The translations under genes were made by a program, and so were the position numbers. The notes under the pieces were generated by a model, which saw only the letters and a list, made by a program, of their open reading frames with translations, made no database searches and was not told where the DNA came from. From positions 1-7,250 of the forward strand of contig CAISSD010000244.1 in assembly GCA_903887975.1 (NCBI GenBank): a stretch of 7,250 bases of DNA, written 5' to 3'. Source of the stretch: an uncultured Legionellaceae bacterium. Lineage in GTDB: Bacteria > Pseudomonadota > Gammaproteobacteria > Legionellales > Legionellaceae. Below, piece by piece: positions 1 to 6,346 of the stretch. Numbering within the stretch: the first letter of the stretch is position 1; every line of letters starts with the position of its first letter.

Positions 1-329
1 AGCAGGTATTCTATGCTTTGGTGACGGATCATAAAAAACAAGAACAGGCATTGCAAAAAATCAATCCTCTACTCTATGGCATTGCCTTACAAAATTTTGA
101 ACAAGACTCCCCCTTACATGGTTATGTTCGCGGTGCTCAAGTGGTTGGTGCCTCAGAAAACAGTAGTGGATGGCGTGCAGGACTTCGTCCTGGTGATGTC
201 ATCATTATGGCCAATCACACGCCCGTTCAAAATGCCAAAGCACTACAAGACATCGCCAAGAAAAATCCCAAACAACTGTTGGTACAAGTTTTAAGAGGAG
301 CGGGTGCTTTATTCATTTTGATTATTTAA
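1..329 (+). CDS. degQ: DegP/DegQ-family periplasmic serine protease, C-terminal PDZ domain (5' end missing)
   Basis: This is the 3' end of a gene that begins outside the window; the reading frame starts at base 3 and leaves 108 residues before TAA at 327-329. The visible part is a PDZ domain: a GLRPGDVIIMANHTPV stretch corresponds to the GL-kkGDVIigaN core of the second PDZ domain of DegP/DegQ, and the final strand (QVLRGAGALFILII) matches the family's typical ending, where an RG is followed by a short hydrophobic strand (IYLLM in E. coli). Family members are periplasmic protease/chaperones that degrade misfolded envelope proteins, and this domain helps oligomerisation and activity control. 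The protease domain, signal peptide and first PDZ domain are not visible, so DegP, DegQ and MucD-type labels cannot be separated. The stop codon runs straight into the Shine-Dalgarno of the next gene, so co-transcription with eamA is likely. Confidence 0.85.
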   Translation, partial: QVFYALVTDHKKQEQALQKINPLLYGIALQNFEQDSPLHGYVRGAQVVGASENSSGWRAGLRPGDVIIMANHTPVQNAKALQDIAKKNPKQLLVQVLRGAGALFILII

Positions 330-336
330 GGAAGGA
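328..336 (+). promoter_or_regulatory. Ribosome binding site of eamA, overlapping the upstream stop codon
   Basis: AAGGAAGGA is a doubled Shine-Dalgarno. Its first two bases are the last two of the TAA stop of the protease gene, and the second AAGGA sits 9 bases before the ATG at 346. It supports the chosen eamA start and reinitiation or coupled translation after the upstream gene. Confidence 0.75.
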
Positions 337-345
337 AAATACGGC

Positions 346-1242
346 ATGAAGCCATTGCATTTAATGCTCGCCATTTTGGTCCCTGCGATCTGGGGACTGA
401 ATTTCATATTCATAAAATTAGCCCTACACGATGTTCCTCCCATTTTATTGACTGCACTTCGATTTTTATTCTCCGCTTTTCCAGCTGTATTGTTCATCAA
501 AAAACCCAAGATCCCATGGGATCTTTTGTTGGGTTATGGATTATTTATGTTTGGCTTACAATTTTCATTGTTGTTTATGGGATTACAAGCCGGTATTGCA
601 CCCGGTCTGGCTTCATTGATTGCACAGTTACAGATTTTTTTCAGCATGATTTTGGCCGCCGTATTTTTAAAAGAAAAACCATCAATATGGCAAATCATGG
701 GCGCATGCATTGCATTTTTGGGTATGGGATATGCTTGGATGCATTTGACCGACACTGGCTCGACACTGGGATTTATTTTGGTGGTGGCGGCATCACTCTC
801 ATGGGGAATGGGCAATATATTTGTCAAGCTCATCAACCCCAAAACCAACATGATGGCATTGGTCATTTGGGGAAGCCTTGTGGCGTGTCCTCCATTAATG
901 ATCCTGTCTTATGCTTTGGAAGGCTATGACACAATCATCTCAAGCATCACGCACTGTTCTTGGTTGACCTGGGTTTCACTGTGTTATATTGTTTATTTTT
1001 CAACCTGGATTGGTTATAGCGCTTGGAGCTGGCTCTTAAGGACTTATTGCGTGACGACGATTGTCCCCTTTACTCTGCTGGTGCCTTTATTTGGCATGTT
1101 GGGGGCGTATTTGGTTTTTTCTGAGTCCATTCAATCTTGGAAAATCATCTCAGCGCTTTTGGTCTTGCTGGGTTTATGCATTCATTTGTTTGGATCGCAC
1201 TTATTTTTGCAATACTCTGAAAAAAAATGGATGCAATCATGA
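346..1242 (+). CDS. eamA: EamA/DMT-family inner-membrane metabolite exporter
   Basis: A 298-residue, very hydrophobic protein with about ten predicted membrane helices arranged as two EamA repeats (roughly residues 5-135 and 140-285). It resembles E. coli EamA (YdeD), an exporter of O-acetylserine and cysteine pathway metabolites: near the N-terminus WGLNF is followed by IKLALHDVPP, then LRFLFSAFPA, KKPKIPWDLLLGYGL and GLASLIAQLQIFF, and the second repeat has the SWGMGNIF element. Length matches the family (about 300). The start at 346 has an AAGGA Shine-Dalgarno at 332-336 with 9-base spacing. The substrate is inferred from family resemblance, and other DMT transporters share the fold. The gene lies 16 bases after the protease gene and its TGA overlaps the start of the recombinase gene in an ATGA, suggesting one transcript. 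Confidence 0.88.
   Translation: MKPLHLMLAILVPAIWGLNFIFIKLALHDVPPILLTALRFLFSAFPAVLFIKKPKIPWDLLLGYGLFMFGLQFSLLFMGLQAGIAPGLASLIAQLQIFFSMILAAVFLKEKPSIWQIMGACIAFLGMGYAWMHLTDTGSTLGFILVVAASLSWGMGNIFVKLINPKTNMMALVIWGSLVACPPLMILSYALEGYDTIISSITHCSWLTWVSLCYIVYFSTWIGYSAWSWLLRTYCVTTIVPFTLLVPLFGMLGAYLVFSESIQSWKIISALLVLLGLCIHLFGSHLFLQYSEKKWMQS
1221..1227 (+). other. A-AAA-AAA slippery heptamer at the eamA/recombinase junction
   Basis: A run of eight A (1220-1227) is read in the eamA frame as gaA AAA AAA tgg, which is the X-XXY-YYZ phasing used by bacterial -1 frameshift sites. A -1 slip here would place the next codon at 1227, the ATG that opens the recombinase frame. The recombinase frame is closed just upstream by TGA at 1218-1220. 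Whether frameshifting happens is unknown: I see no obvious downstream hairpin, and an A run can arise by chance in AT-rich DNA. Confidence 0.3.
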
Positions 1243-2501
1243 GTCATGCACCACTGCCTATTTTTGACAGCATGCAGCATTTGGCAAAGAATAAGGCGCA
1301 CGCAAACCTGACGAACCCAGAATGGATGTCCGATTTTGATGCATGCCTGGCGTTTTTAAAAAGCTATACCGGTAGCCTTGGTACATTCAACGGCTATCGC
1401 CGTGAAGTAGAGCGTTTGTTACAGTGGTGTTGGCACATCAAAAAAATCACCTTACGCCAATTAAAACGCGATGACATCGAGCAATTTGTTCGCTTTTGTC
1501 AAAATCCGCCAACCCATTGGATTGGGGTAAAAAAAACACCTCGTTACATCCTGACCCTTGGCCAACGAAGACCCAATCCCGAGTGGCGACCGTTTGTGGC
1601 CAAAATCAGTAAAGCAAAAAATCAACAAGGCGAGAAACCATCCCTTCAAGATTGCGCGTTATCACAAGGTGCTGTACAAGAAATTTTTGCCATCTTAAGC
1701 AGTCTATTTAACTTTTTAATTGCCGAAGAATATGTCGATGCCAATCCTGTTGCCCTTATTCGACAAAAAAGTAAATTCATCAGAAAACGCCAGCTCAATG
1801 CGCCCATTCGTCGTTTAAGTTTGTTGCAATGGACAGCAGTCCTTGAGGCTTCTGATGCTTTAGCAGCAGAAAACCCCAATCTTCATGAGCGCACACGATT
1901 TATGTTAAATCTTTTGTATGGGATGTATTTGCGTATTTCTGAGCTTGCAGCCAGTGATCGCTGGATCCCCACCATGAATGATTTTGCCAAAGATAGTCAT
2001 GGCTACTGGTGGTTTACAACCGTTGGCAAAGGCAATAAAGAGCGCCAAATTGCCGTCAGTGATGCCATGCTTCAAGCCTTGATGCGCTGGCGCCAGTTTT
2101 TAGGGCTATCATCTCTGCCAACGCCTGCCGACAACAGTCCTCTGATCCCAAGAATTCGAGGCTCGGGCCCCATGAGTGATACAGCACCCATAAGACGCTT
2201 GATTCAACAATGTTTTGATGAAGCAAGGCATATTCTTCAACGCCAAAATCTAACCGAGGAAGCCGAGCCATTGGCCTTTGCAACAGTCCATTGGCTAAGA
2301 CATACAGGCATTTCTGAAGATGTCAAAACAAGACCACGTGAACATGTGCGTGATGACGCAGGTCATAGCTCAAGCGCCACCACCGATCGATACATTGATG
2401 TTGAATTAACAGCGCGCTATTTATCCGCCTGGGATAAAAAAATCAAACCCGAGTCAGAAGATGAAAAGGAATTCTATGACAAAAACACAACCCCTTTATG
2501 A
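1239..2501 (+). CDS. Tyrosine recombinase / phage-integrase-family site-specific recombinase
   Basis: A 420-residue tyrosine recombinase that cuts and rejoins DNA through a covalent 3'-phosphotyrosine. The N-terminal half (about 1-190) is a helical core-binding domain. It is longer than in XerC/XerD (about 300 residues total) because of an insertion around residues 85-145 containing HWIGVKKTPRY and NPEWRPF. The catalytic domain has all the expected residues: Arg232 in LYGMYLRISEL, Lys264 or Lys267 in GKGNKER, His351 and Arg354 in HWLRHT, His376 in AGHSS and the nucleophile Tyr385 in TDRYID. The start at 1239 forms an ATGA overlap with eamA and has GGA 7 bases upstream; ATG at 1227 would add four residues but has no ribosome site. 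No phage, transposon or att-like neighbours are visible. The 3' end of the gene carries the glpD start. Samples of the catalytic half are richer in G+C (about 52-57%) than sampled glpD sequence (about 37%). The target site is unknown. Confidence 0.9.
   Translation: MSHAPLPIFDSMQHLAKNKAHANLTNPEWMSDFDACLAFLKSYTGSLGTFNGYRREVERLLQWCWHIKKITLRQLKRDDIEQFVRFCQNPPTHWIGVKKTPRYILTLGQRRPNPEWRPFVAKISKAKNQQGEKPSLQDCALSQGAVQEIFAILSSLFNFLIAEEYVDANPVALIRQKSKFIRKRQLNAPIRRLSLLQWTAVLEASDALAAENPNLHERTRFMLNLLYGMYLRISELAASDRWIPTMNDFAKDSHGYWWFTTVGKGNKERQIAVSDAMLQALMRWRQFLGLSSLPTPADNSPLIPRIRGSGPMSDTAPIRRLIQQCFDEARHILQRQNLTEEAEPLAFATVHWLRHTGISEDVKTRPREHVRDDAGHSSSATTDRYIDVELTARYLSAWDKKIKPESEDEKEFYDKNTTPL
2464..2470 (+). 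promoter_or_regulatory. Shine-Dalgarno deciding the glpD start, inside the recombinase gene
   Basis: AAAAGGA lies 5 bases before the ATG at 2476. The earlier in-frame ATG at 2461 has only AGAAG almost touching it, so 2476 is preferred. The site lies within the last codons of the recombinase, implying that glpD translation depends on, or at least follows, ribosomes finishing the recombinase. Confidence 0.7.
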
Positions 2502-3987
2502 TGTTGCCATCATTGGTGGAGGAATTAATGGGTGCGGTATTGCCGCAGATGCAGCAAGCCGTGGTCTTTCGGTTTTTTTGTGTGAACAAGGCGATTTGGG
2601 TTCAGCAACGTCGTCGCAAAGCAGTAAGCTTATTCATGGCGGTTTGCGTTATTTAGAATACCATGAATTTTCTTTGGTCAAAAAAGCCTTGGAAGAGCGT
2701 CAGAGATTATTAAACATCGCACCCCACTTGGTGCATCCCTTGCCTTTTGTATTGCCTTATCTCAATCAAGAGCGCCCTGCTTGGCTTATTCGTTGCGGAC
2801 TTTTCTTATACGATCATTTGAGCCGAAAAAATAAATTACCGCATACCAAAAAATTATCAAGACAAAAAAATCCCTTAGAATTTGATTGTTTGAATCATGA
2901 CATTCAACATGGTTTTTTATTTTATGATGCCAGAGCGGATGATGCCCGGTTAACCTTAATCAATGCATTACAAGCCAACGTTCATGGCGCCGCTATTCAC
3001 CCAAGAACCAGATTGATGAATGCACAAATAAAAAATGGCTTATGGAGCCTCACCCTACAAGACGCATCAGAAAAAAATCAGACCATGATAGAAGCGCGTG
3101 TGGTGGTGAATGCGACAGGTCCATGGCTTCCATCCACAAGCCGCCAACTCGGTATTCCTTTGAAGCATTCATTATCTTTAGTCAAAGGCAGTCATTTGGT
3201 GGTTAAAAAAATCCATGATGGCCCAGAAGCTTATTTACTACAACATAGTGATAAACGTGTGGTTTTTGTCATACCCTATTATGGGAATCATTTGATTGGC
3301 ACCACCGAAGTTCTTTTTTCTGATTCGCCAGAAAAAGCCCAAATTAACGCCGATGAAATCAATTATTTGCTATTGTTGGTGAATCGTCATTTTAAAAAAA
3401 CCATTCATCACAAAGACATCATCCAAACATGGAGTGGCGTGCGCCCATTGATTGCTGATGTTGGTCACAAACCTTCAGGGTTAAGTCGAGATTATGTACT
3501 GGATTTTGATGTTCATCCGGCACCATGCATCAATGTTTATGGTGGAAAAATAACCACTTATCGTGTTTTGGCTCAAGAAGCTGTTGATCATTTAAAAACC
3601 ATCATACCTAACTTAAAAAACAGTCAAACAGCAACAACACCTTTACCAGGTGCAATGCTTGAACATCAATCGTTACAAGAATACTGTGATGACGCCAAGC
3701 ACCATTATGCATGGTTGGATGAAAAAATTTTAAATCGATACCTTCAAACTTATGGTACCCGCACGGAGATGATTTTGGAGGGATGCAGCAACCCCAAAGA
3801 TTTAGGCAAAGCTTTTTCAGCGACCTGTTTTGAGGCGGAAATTCGTTATTTAATAAAGCACGAATGGGCGCAATGTTTGGAGGACATTCTATGGCGTCGA
3901 ACCAAACTGGGTTTTGAGATGAGTGCTAGAGAGCAGAAAACTTTGGGTGATTTTTTATTTTCTATGATAGGGTCAAATCAAAAATAG
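2476..3987 (+). CDS. glpD: Aerobic glycerol-3-phosphate dehydrogenase (FAD, quinone-linked)
   Basis: GlpD oxidises sn-glycerol 3-phosphate to dihydroxyacetone phosphate at the inner face of the cytoplasmic membrane and passes electrons through FAD to ubiquinone (EC 1.1.5.3). The 503-residue product matches the E. coli length (501). Seen directly: the dinucleotide-binding motif GGGINGCG (Gly14, Gly16, Gly19), an acidic residue ending the second strand (Glu37), the family signature SSKLIHGGLRYLE (50-61 region), the NATGPW motif, KGSHLVV, a VFVIPYYGNHLIGTTE block, and SGVRPL with Arg323, equivalent to a substrate-binding Arg of E. coli GlpD. The C-terminal DAO_C part ends with EWAQCLEDILWRRTKLG, typical of the family. 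The start at 2476 is chosen over 2461 on its ribosome site. It overlaps the recombinase by 26 bases and, at its 3' end, a convergent gene by 26 bases. No glpK, glpF or glpR is visible nearby. Confidence 0.96.
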   Translation: MTKTQPLYDVAIIGGGINGCGIAADAASRGLSVFLCEQGDLGSATSSQSSKLIHGGLRYLEYHEFSLVKKALEERQRLLNIAPHLVHPLPFVLPYLNQERPAWLIRCGLFLYDHLSRKNKLPHTKKLSRQKNPLEFDCLNHDIQHGFLFYDARADDARLTLINALQANVHGAAIHPRTRLMNAQIKNGLWSLTLQDASEKNQTMIEARVVVNATGPWLPSTSRQLGIPLKHSLSLVKGSHLVVKKIHDGPEAYLLQHSDKRVVFVIPYYGNHLIGTTEVLFSDSPEKAQINADEINYLLLLVNRHFKKTIHHKDIIQTWSGVRPLIADVGHKPSGLSRDYVLDFDVHPAPCINVYGGKITTYRVLAQEAVDHLKTIIPNLKNSQTATTPLPGAMLEHQSLQEYCDDAKHHYAWLDEKILNRYLQTYGTRTEMILEGCSNPKDLGKAFSATCFEAEIRYLIKHEWAQCLEDILWRRTKLGFEMSAREQKTLGDFLFSMIGSNQK

Positions 3988-4330
3988 ATTCATCAAATTG
4001 ATCCAACATTTCTAAATCAGCAAAAAACCAATCTTGTTCTGTTGTGTCCGATGTTTCATCCAAAGGTACAACCGCTTCAGATGTTTTGACTTCTGGCGGA
4101 TTGGTAAAAAATGTTGAGGAATGGTTTTGTAGCTCTTGTTTGAGTTTAATCCAGCGAATATTGTGTTTGGTTTGCAAATGCTTGGACAATGCCGAGCCCG
4201 TGCGGCCAAATTGCTCGGCCGATTTATTTAAACTTTGAGTCTGTCTTAACTCATGTAGTATTTGTTCCAACGAATAGTCGGAAAAATTTTTTGCTGATTT
4301 ATTTTTTTTATAAACACGTGTTTTTGACAC
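3962..4330 (-). CDS. Small putative helix-turn-helix protein, function unknown
   Basis: An uncharacterised 122-residue protein that I do not recognise. The N-terminus (1-15) is basic. Residues 20-54 read as a three-helix DNA-binding unit: SLEQILHELRQT, then LNKSAEQFG, a turn at RTG and SALSKHLQTKH, reminiscent of Fis-type or homeodomain-like HTH folds in which AxxFG precedes a recognition helix. A basic stretch (RWIKLKQEL) follows, then a linker, and from about residue 88 an acidic, probably disordered tail rich in Asp/Glu (DWFFADLEMLDQFDE). The start is GTG at 4330-4328; the frame is closed by TAA 18 bases upstream, so there is little alternative, and the ribosome site is weak. The gene is convergent with glpD, overlapping its end, and divergent from xseA. 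A transcription-factor role is inference. The main alternative is that it is a chance frame, but the coherent HTH pattern argues against that. Confidence 0.6.
   Translation of the reverse strand: MSKTRVYKKNKSAKNFSDYSLEQILHELRQTQSLNKSAEQFGRTGSALSKHLQTKHNIRWIKLKQELQNHSSTFFTNPPEVKTSEAVVPLDETSDTTEQDWFFADLEMLDQFDESIFDLTLS
4312..4323. repeat. Perfect 12-bp palindrome AAACACGTGTTT over the start of the HTH gene
   Basis: A complete inverted repeat with a CACGTG centre, lying in codons 3 to 6 of the minus-strand helix-turn-helix gene. Its centre is 51 bp from that of the second perfect 12-bp palindrome upstream. It could be an operator for autoregulation, but it also encodes Lys-Thr-Arg-Val and may be chance. 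Confidence 0.35.
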
Positions 4331-4421
4331 AAGATTTACTCGATAAATTTAAACAAGTGTGATATTTTAAAATACAAATAACTCATTATCCAGAATTTTT
4401 TAATAGAATAATCCATCATCC
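4331..4421. promoter_or_regulatory. Divergent intergenic region between the HTH gene and xseA with weak promoter-like elements
   Basis: This 91-base AT-rich spacer is the only place a promoter for the xseA block could lie close to its gene within the window. On the + strand TCGATA (4340-4345), a 17-base spacer and TATTTT (4363-4368) preceded by TGa form an extended -10 type candidate with 4/6 matches at each hexamer. On the - strand TGGATA (4392-4387), 17 bases and TAAAAT (4369-4364) form a candidate for the helix-turn-helix gene. The two -10 elements overlap within one palindrome, so the promoters would compete or be co-repressed. These are by-eye matches in AT-rich DNA and remain tentative. 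No clear Shine-Dalgarno precedes xseA. Confidence 0.3.
4363..4374. repeat. Perfect 12-bp palindrome TATTTTAAAATA in the divergent spacer
   Basis: A perfect inverted repeat covering the overlapping -10-like elements of both strands. In such AT-rich DNA a palindrome of A and T can arise readily. Its position over both candidate promoters is what makes it worth recording as a possible operator. Confidence 0.35.
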
Positions 4422-5762
4422 ATGAATCATTTTAATCCACTCGAAGCCACCAACCCCAACATCCTAACAGTCACTGACTTAAATCGCTTGGTTCGCTCTT
4501 ATTTAGAACACGATGTCGGTGAAGTTTGGGTGGAAGGTGAATTATCCAACGTCACCCAACCCGCATCCAAGCATCTTTATTTCACCTTAAAAGACAACAA
4601 CGCCCAAATTCGCTGTGTTTTCTTTCGTCATCGTCATCCTCGAGATGGCTTAAATCTTCAAAATGGCCAACATTTTTTAATCCGTGGAACGCTAAGTTTG
4701 TACGAAGCACGCGGAGATTATCAATTAATTGTTGAAACCGTGCGAGAAACCGGTATTGGTGATTTGTTTCGTCAATTTGAATTGTTAAAAAACAAACTCC
4801 AAGCCATGGGATTATTCGACCCCCAACGTAAAAAAAGCCTCCCACTCTTCCCCAAAACCATTGGCGTCATCACATCTCCCCATGCCGCCGCTTTTCACGA
4901 TATCAAAACCACACTGGCACGTCGCTATCCTTTGGCCAAAGTCATTTTGTACGCCAGTGACGTACAAGGAAAACCAGCAAGCACCCAATTGATTCAAGCC
5001 ATTATACGTGCAAATCTTGAAAAACACTGTGATGTCTTGATTTTGGCACGAGGGGGTGGCAGCATTGAAGATTTATGGGCATTCAACGACGAAAATCTGG
5101 CATTGACCATCAGTCAAAGTCATATTCCACTCGTCACCGGTATTGGGCATGAAACCGACACCACCTTGGCAGATTTTGTCGCCGATGTTCGTGCCCCAAC
5201 GCCAACCGCAGCAGCTGAAACCGTAACCCCTGATGCAACAAAATTAATTCATGATTTAAAAATCATTGAACATCGTTTAACCAACCTTATGATGAATCAA
5301 TTACAACACAAAAAAATGCTTTTACAACAATACCTACATCGGATCACATCGCCAGAGGCTAGAATCACCTCTTTTTGGCAACAATTGGATTATGTGCAAC
5401 GCGATTTACACCAATCATGGATCAATTATTTGTACCATCGAACCCATCAACTAGAACAATTAACCAAACGCTTAACCATGCATCATCCCATGCATTTACT
5501 ACAGCAAAATCAAAATCGATTACAAACACAAACTGAGCGGCTTCAACATCAAATGACACTAAGTCTGCAACATCATCAACAACGATTTAAAATTTTAATC
5601 ACCCAACTCAATACCGTAAGCCCATTGGCAACACTTGAGCGGGGTTATGCCATTGCCATGCATCAAAATCATGTTTTGATGCACGCCACACAAGTCAAAA
5701 AAGGTGATACAATTAACATCCAATTGGCCCATGGCACACTTCACTGTGAGGTATGTTCTTGA
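4422..5762 (+). CDS. xseA: Exonuclease VII large (catalytic) subunit
   Basis: XseA is the nuclease subunit of exonuclease VII, which degrades single-stranded DNA from both ends in repair and recombination, in complex with several copies of the small subunit XseB. The 446-residue product is close to the E. coli length (456). In order: an N-terminal OB-fold ssDNA-binding domain (about 10-110, with VWVEGELSNV and HLYFTLKD), the catalytic core with HDI (Asp160), ARGGGSIEDLWAFNDE (Arg210) and GHETDTTLADFVADVRAPTP (His243, Asp246), then a long coiled-coil region (about 270-400) that is notably rich in Gln and His, and the closing LERGYAIA strand region. Asp160, Arg210, His243 and Asp246 line up with residues reported essential in E. 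coli XseA (D155, R205, H238, D241). The start at 4422 fits the family N-terminus, although no strong ribosome site is seen. xseB is not in the window. Confidence 0.96.
   Translation: MNHFNPLEATNPNILTVTDLNRLVRSYLEHDVGEVWVEGELSNVTQPASKHLYFTLKDNNAQIRCVFFRHRHPRDGLNLQNGQHFLIRGTLSLYEARGDYQLIVETVRETGIGDLFRQFELLKNKLQAMGLFDPQRKKSLPLFPKTIGVITSPHAAAFHDIKTTLARRYPLAKVILYASDVQGKPASTQLIQAIIRANLEKHCDVLILARGGGSIEDLWAFNDENLALTISQSHIPLVTGIGHETDTTLADFVADVRAPTPTAAAETVTPDATKLIHDLKIIEHRLTNLMMNQLQHKKMLLQQYLHRITSPEARITSFWQQLDYVQRDLHQSWINYLYHRTHQLEQLTKRLTMHHPMHLLQQNQNRLQTQTERLQHQMTLSLQHHQQRFKILITQLNTVSPLATLERGYAIAMHQNHVLMHATQVKKGDTINIQLAHGTLHCEVCS
5748..5751 (+). promoter_or_regulatory. Ribosome binding site deciding the rhomboid start
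   Basis: GAGG inside the last codons of xseA stands 10 bases before the ATG at 5762 but only 1 base before the earlier in-frame ATG at 5753. The later ATG also forms a TGATG with the xseA stop, so 5762 is preferred and coupled translation is likely. Confidence 0.55.
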
Positions 5763-6334
5763 TGCTTGATTCACTCACCAATAGCCTAGAATTCATCATT
5801 CACCAAACTTGGTATAATGGTTATTATTTAGAACTCATGACTTTTGTTTTGTGTGGCGTTTATTTATTAAACATCTTGACTGGTGGTCGCTTACTGTATT
5901 TGGGTATTTTGCCACGTCACCCCTTGAGTTTACCGGGTATTTTTTTTGCACCGCTCTTGCATGCCAATTTCAATCATCTTTTTTTCAATCTGATTCCTTT
6001 GTTGGTTTTAAGTGATTTTGTATTGATGAATGGGGTGCATTATTATTTAATCACAACATTTTTAATCACTTTATTCAGTGGTTTATTAACCTGGTTTTTA
6101 GGGCGCTCAGCACTTCATGTTGGTGCCAGTGGTTTAATCACGGGTTATTGGGGCCTTTTGTTGTGTAATGTTTATCAACAAGGAACCATGATTGCGGTGA
6201 TTCTTGGAATCATCAGTGGTTATTATTTTATTGGTATTTTGTATGGTCTATTCCCCAGCCAAAAAGGTGTTTCTTGGGAAGGACATGTGTTTGGTTTAAT
6301 CGCTGGGATCTTCACAGCGATGGTATTACACTAA
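5762..6334 (+). CDS. Compact rhomboid-family intramembrane serine protease
   Basis: A 190-residue membrane protein with about six hydrophobic segments. It has the rhomboid signature: HANFNHLFFN (His67, His72, Asn76; the HxxxxHxxxN element), GASG with the catalytic Ser123, and WEGHVFG with the catalytic His175 in the last helix. Rhomboids cleave transmembrane helices within the inner membrane using this Ser-His dyad. It is essentially the bare six-helix core, without the N-terminal cytoplasmic domain of E. coli GlpG or an extra C-terminal helix. An LxxR-type element in the first loop, common in rhomboids, is not clear. The start at 5762 overlaps the xseA stop as TGATG; a start at 5753 would add three residues. 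The gene ends 12 bases before mfd, so it probably shares a transcript with xseA and mfd. Its substrate cannot be read from sequence. Confidence 0.88.
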   Translation: MLDSLTNSLEFIIHQTWYNGYYLELMTFVLCGVYLLNILTGGRLLYLGILPRHPLSLPGIFFAPLLHANFNHLFFNLIPLLVLSDFVLMNGVHYYLITTFLITLFSGLLTWFLGRSALHVGASGLITGYWGLLLCNVYQQGTMIAVILGIISGYYFIGILYGLFPSQKGVSWEGHVFGLIAGIFTAMVLH

Positions 6335-6346
6335 AAGGTTATTTTA

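Noticed and set aside
516..929. A 137-codon frame inside eamA in another phase
   Set aside because: It is a shadow of the transporter gene, which has continuous family similarity; the product is low-coherence and has no own start signals.
3988..4011. ATCAAATTGAT inverted repeat as a glpD terminator
   Set aside because: The stem is only 5 bp of mostly A-T pairs with a 1-base centre and no T run follows, so it would not form a functional rho-independent terminator.
4044..4238. A 64-codon + strand frame opposite the HTH gene
   Set aside because: It is antisense to the better-supported HTH frame, has no clear ribosome site, and its product shows no recognisable motif.
4324..4329. A perfect TTGACA on the + strand upstream of xseA
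   Set aside because: No acceptable -10 hexamer follows at 16-18 bases (only ATTTAA-like sequence), and the bases are explained by the GTG-TCA start codons of the minus-strand gene.
4404..4409. TAGAAT as a -10 box for xseA
   Set aside because: It lies only 12 bases before the ATG, leaving practically no leader, and no -35-like hexamer stands at the right distance.
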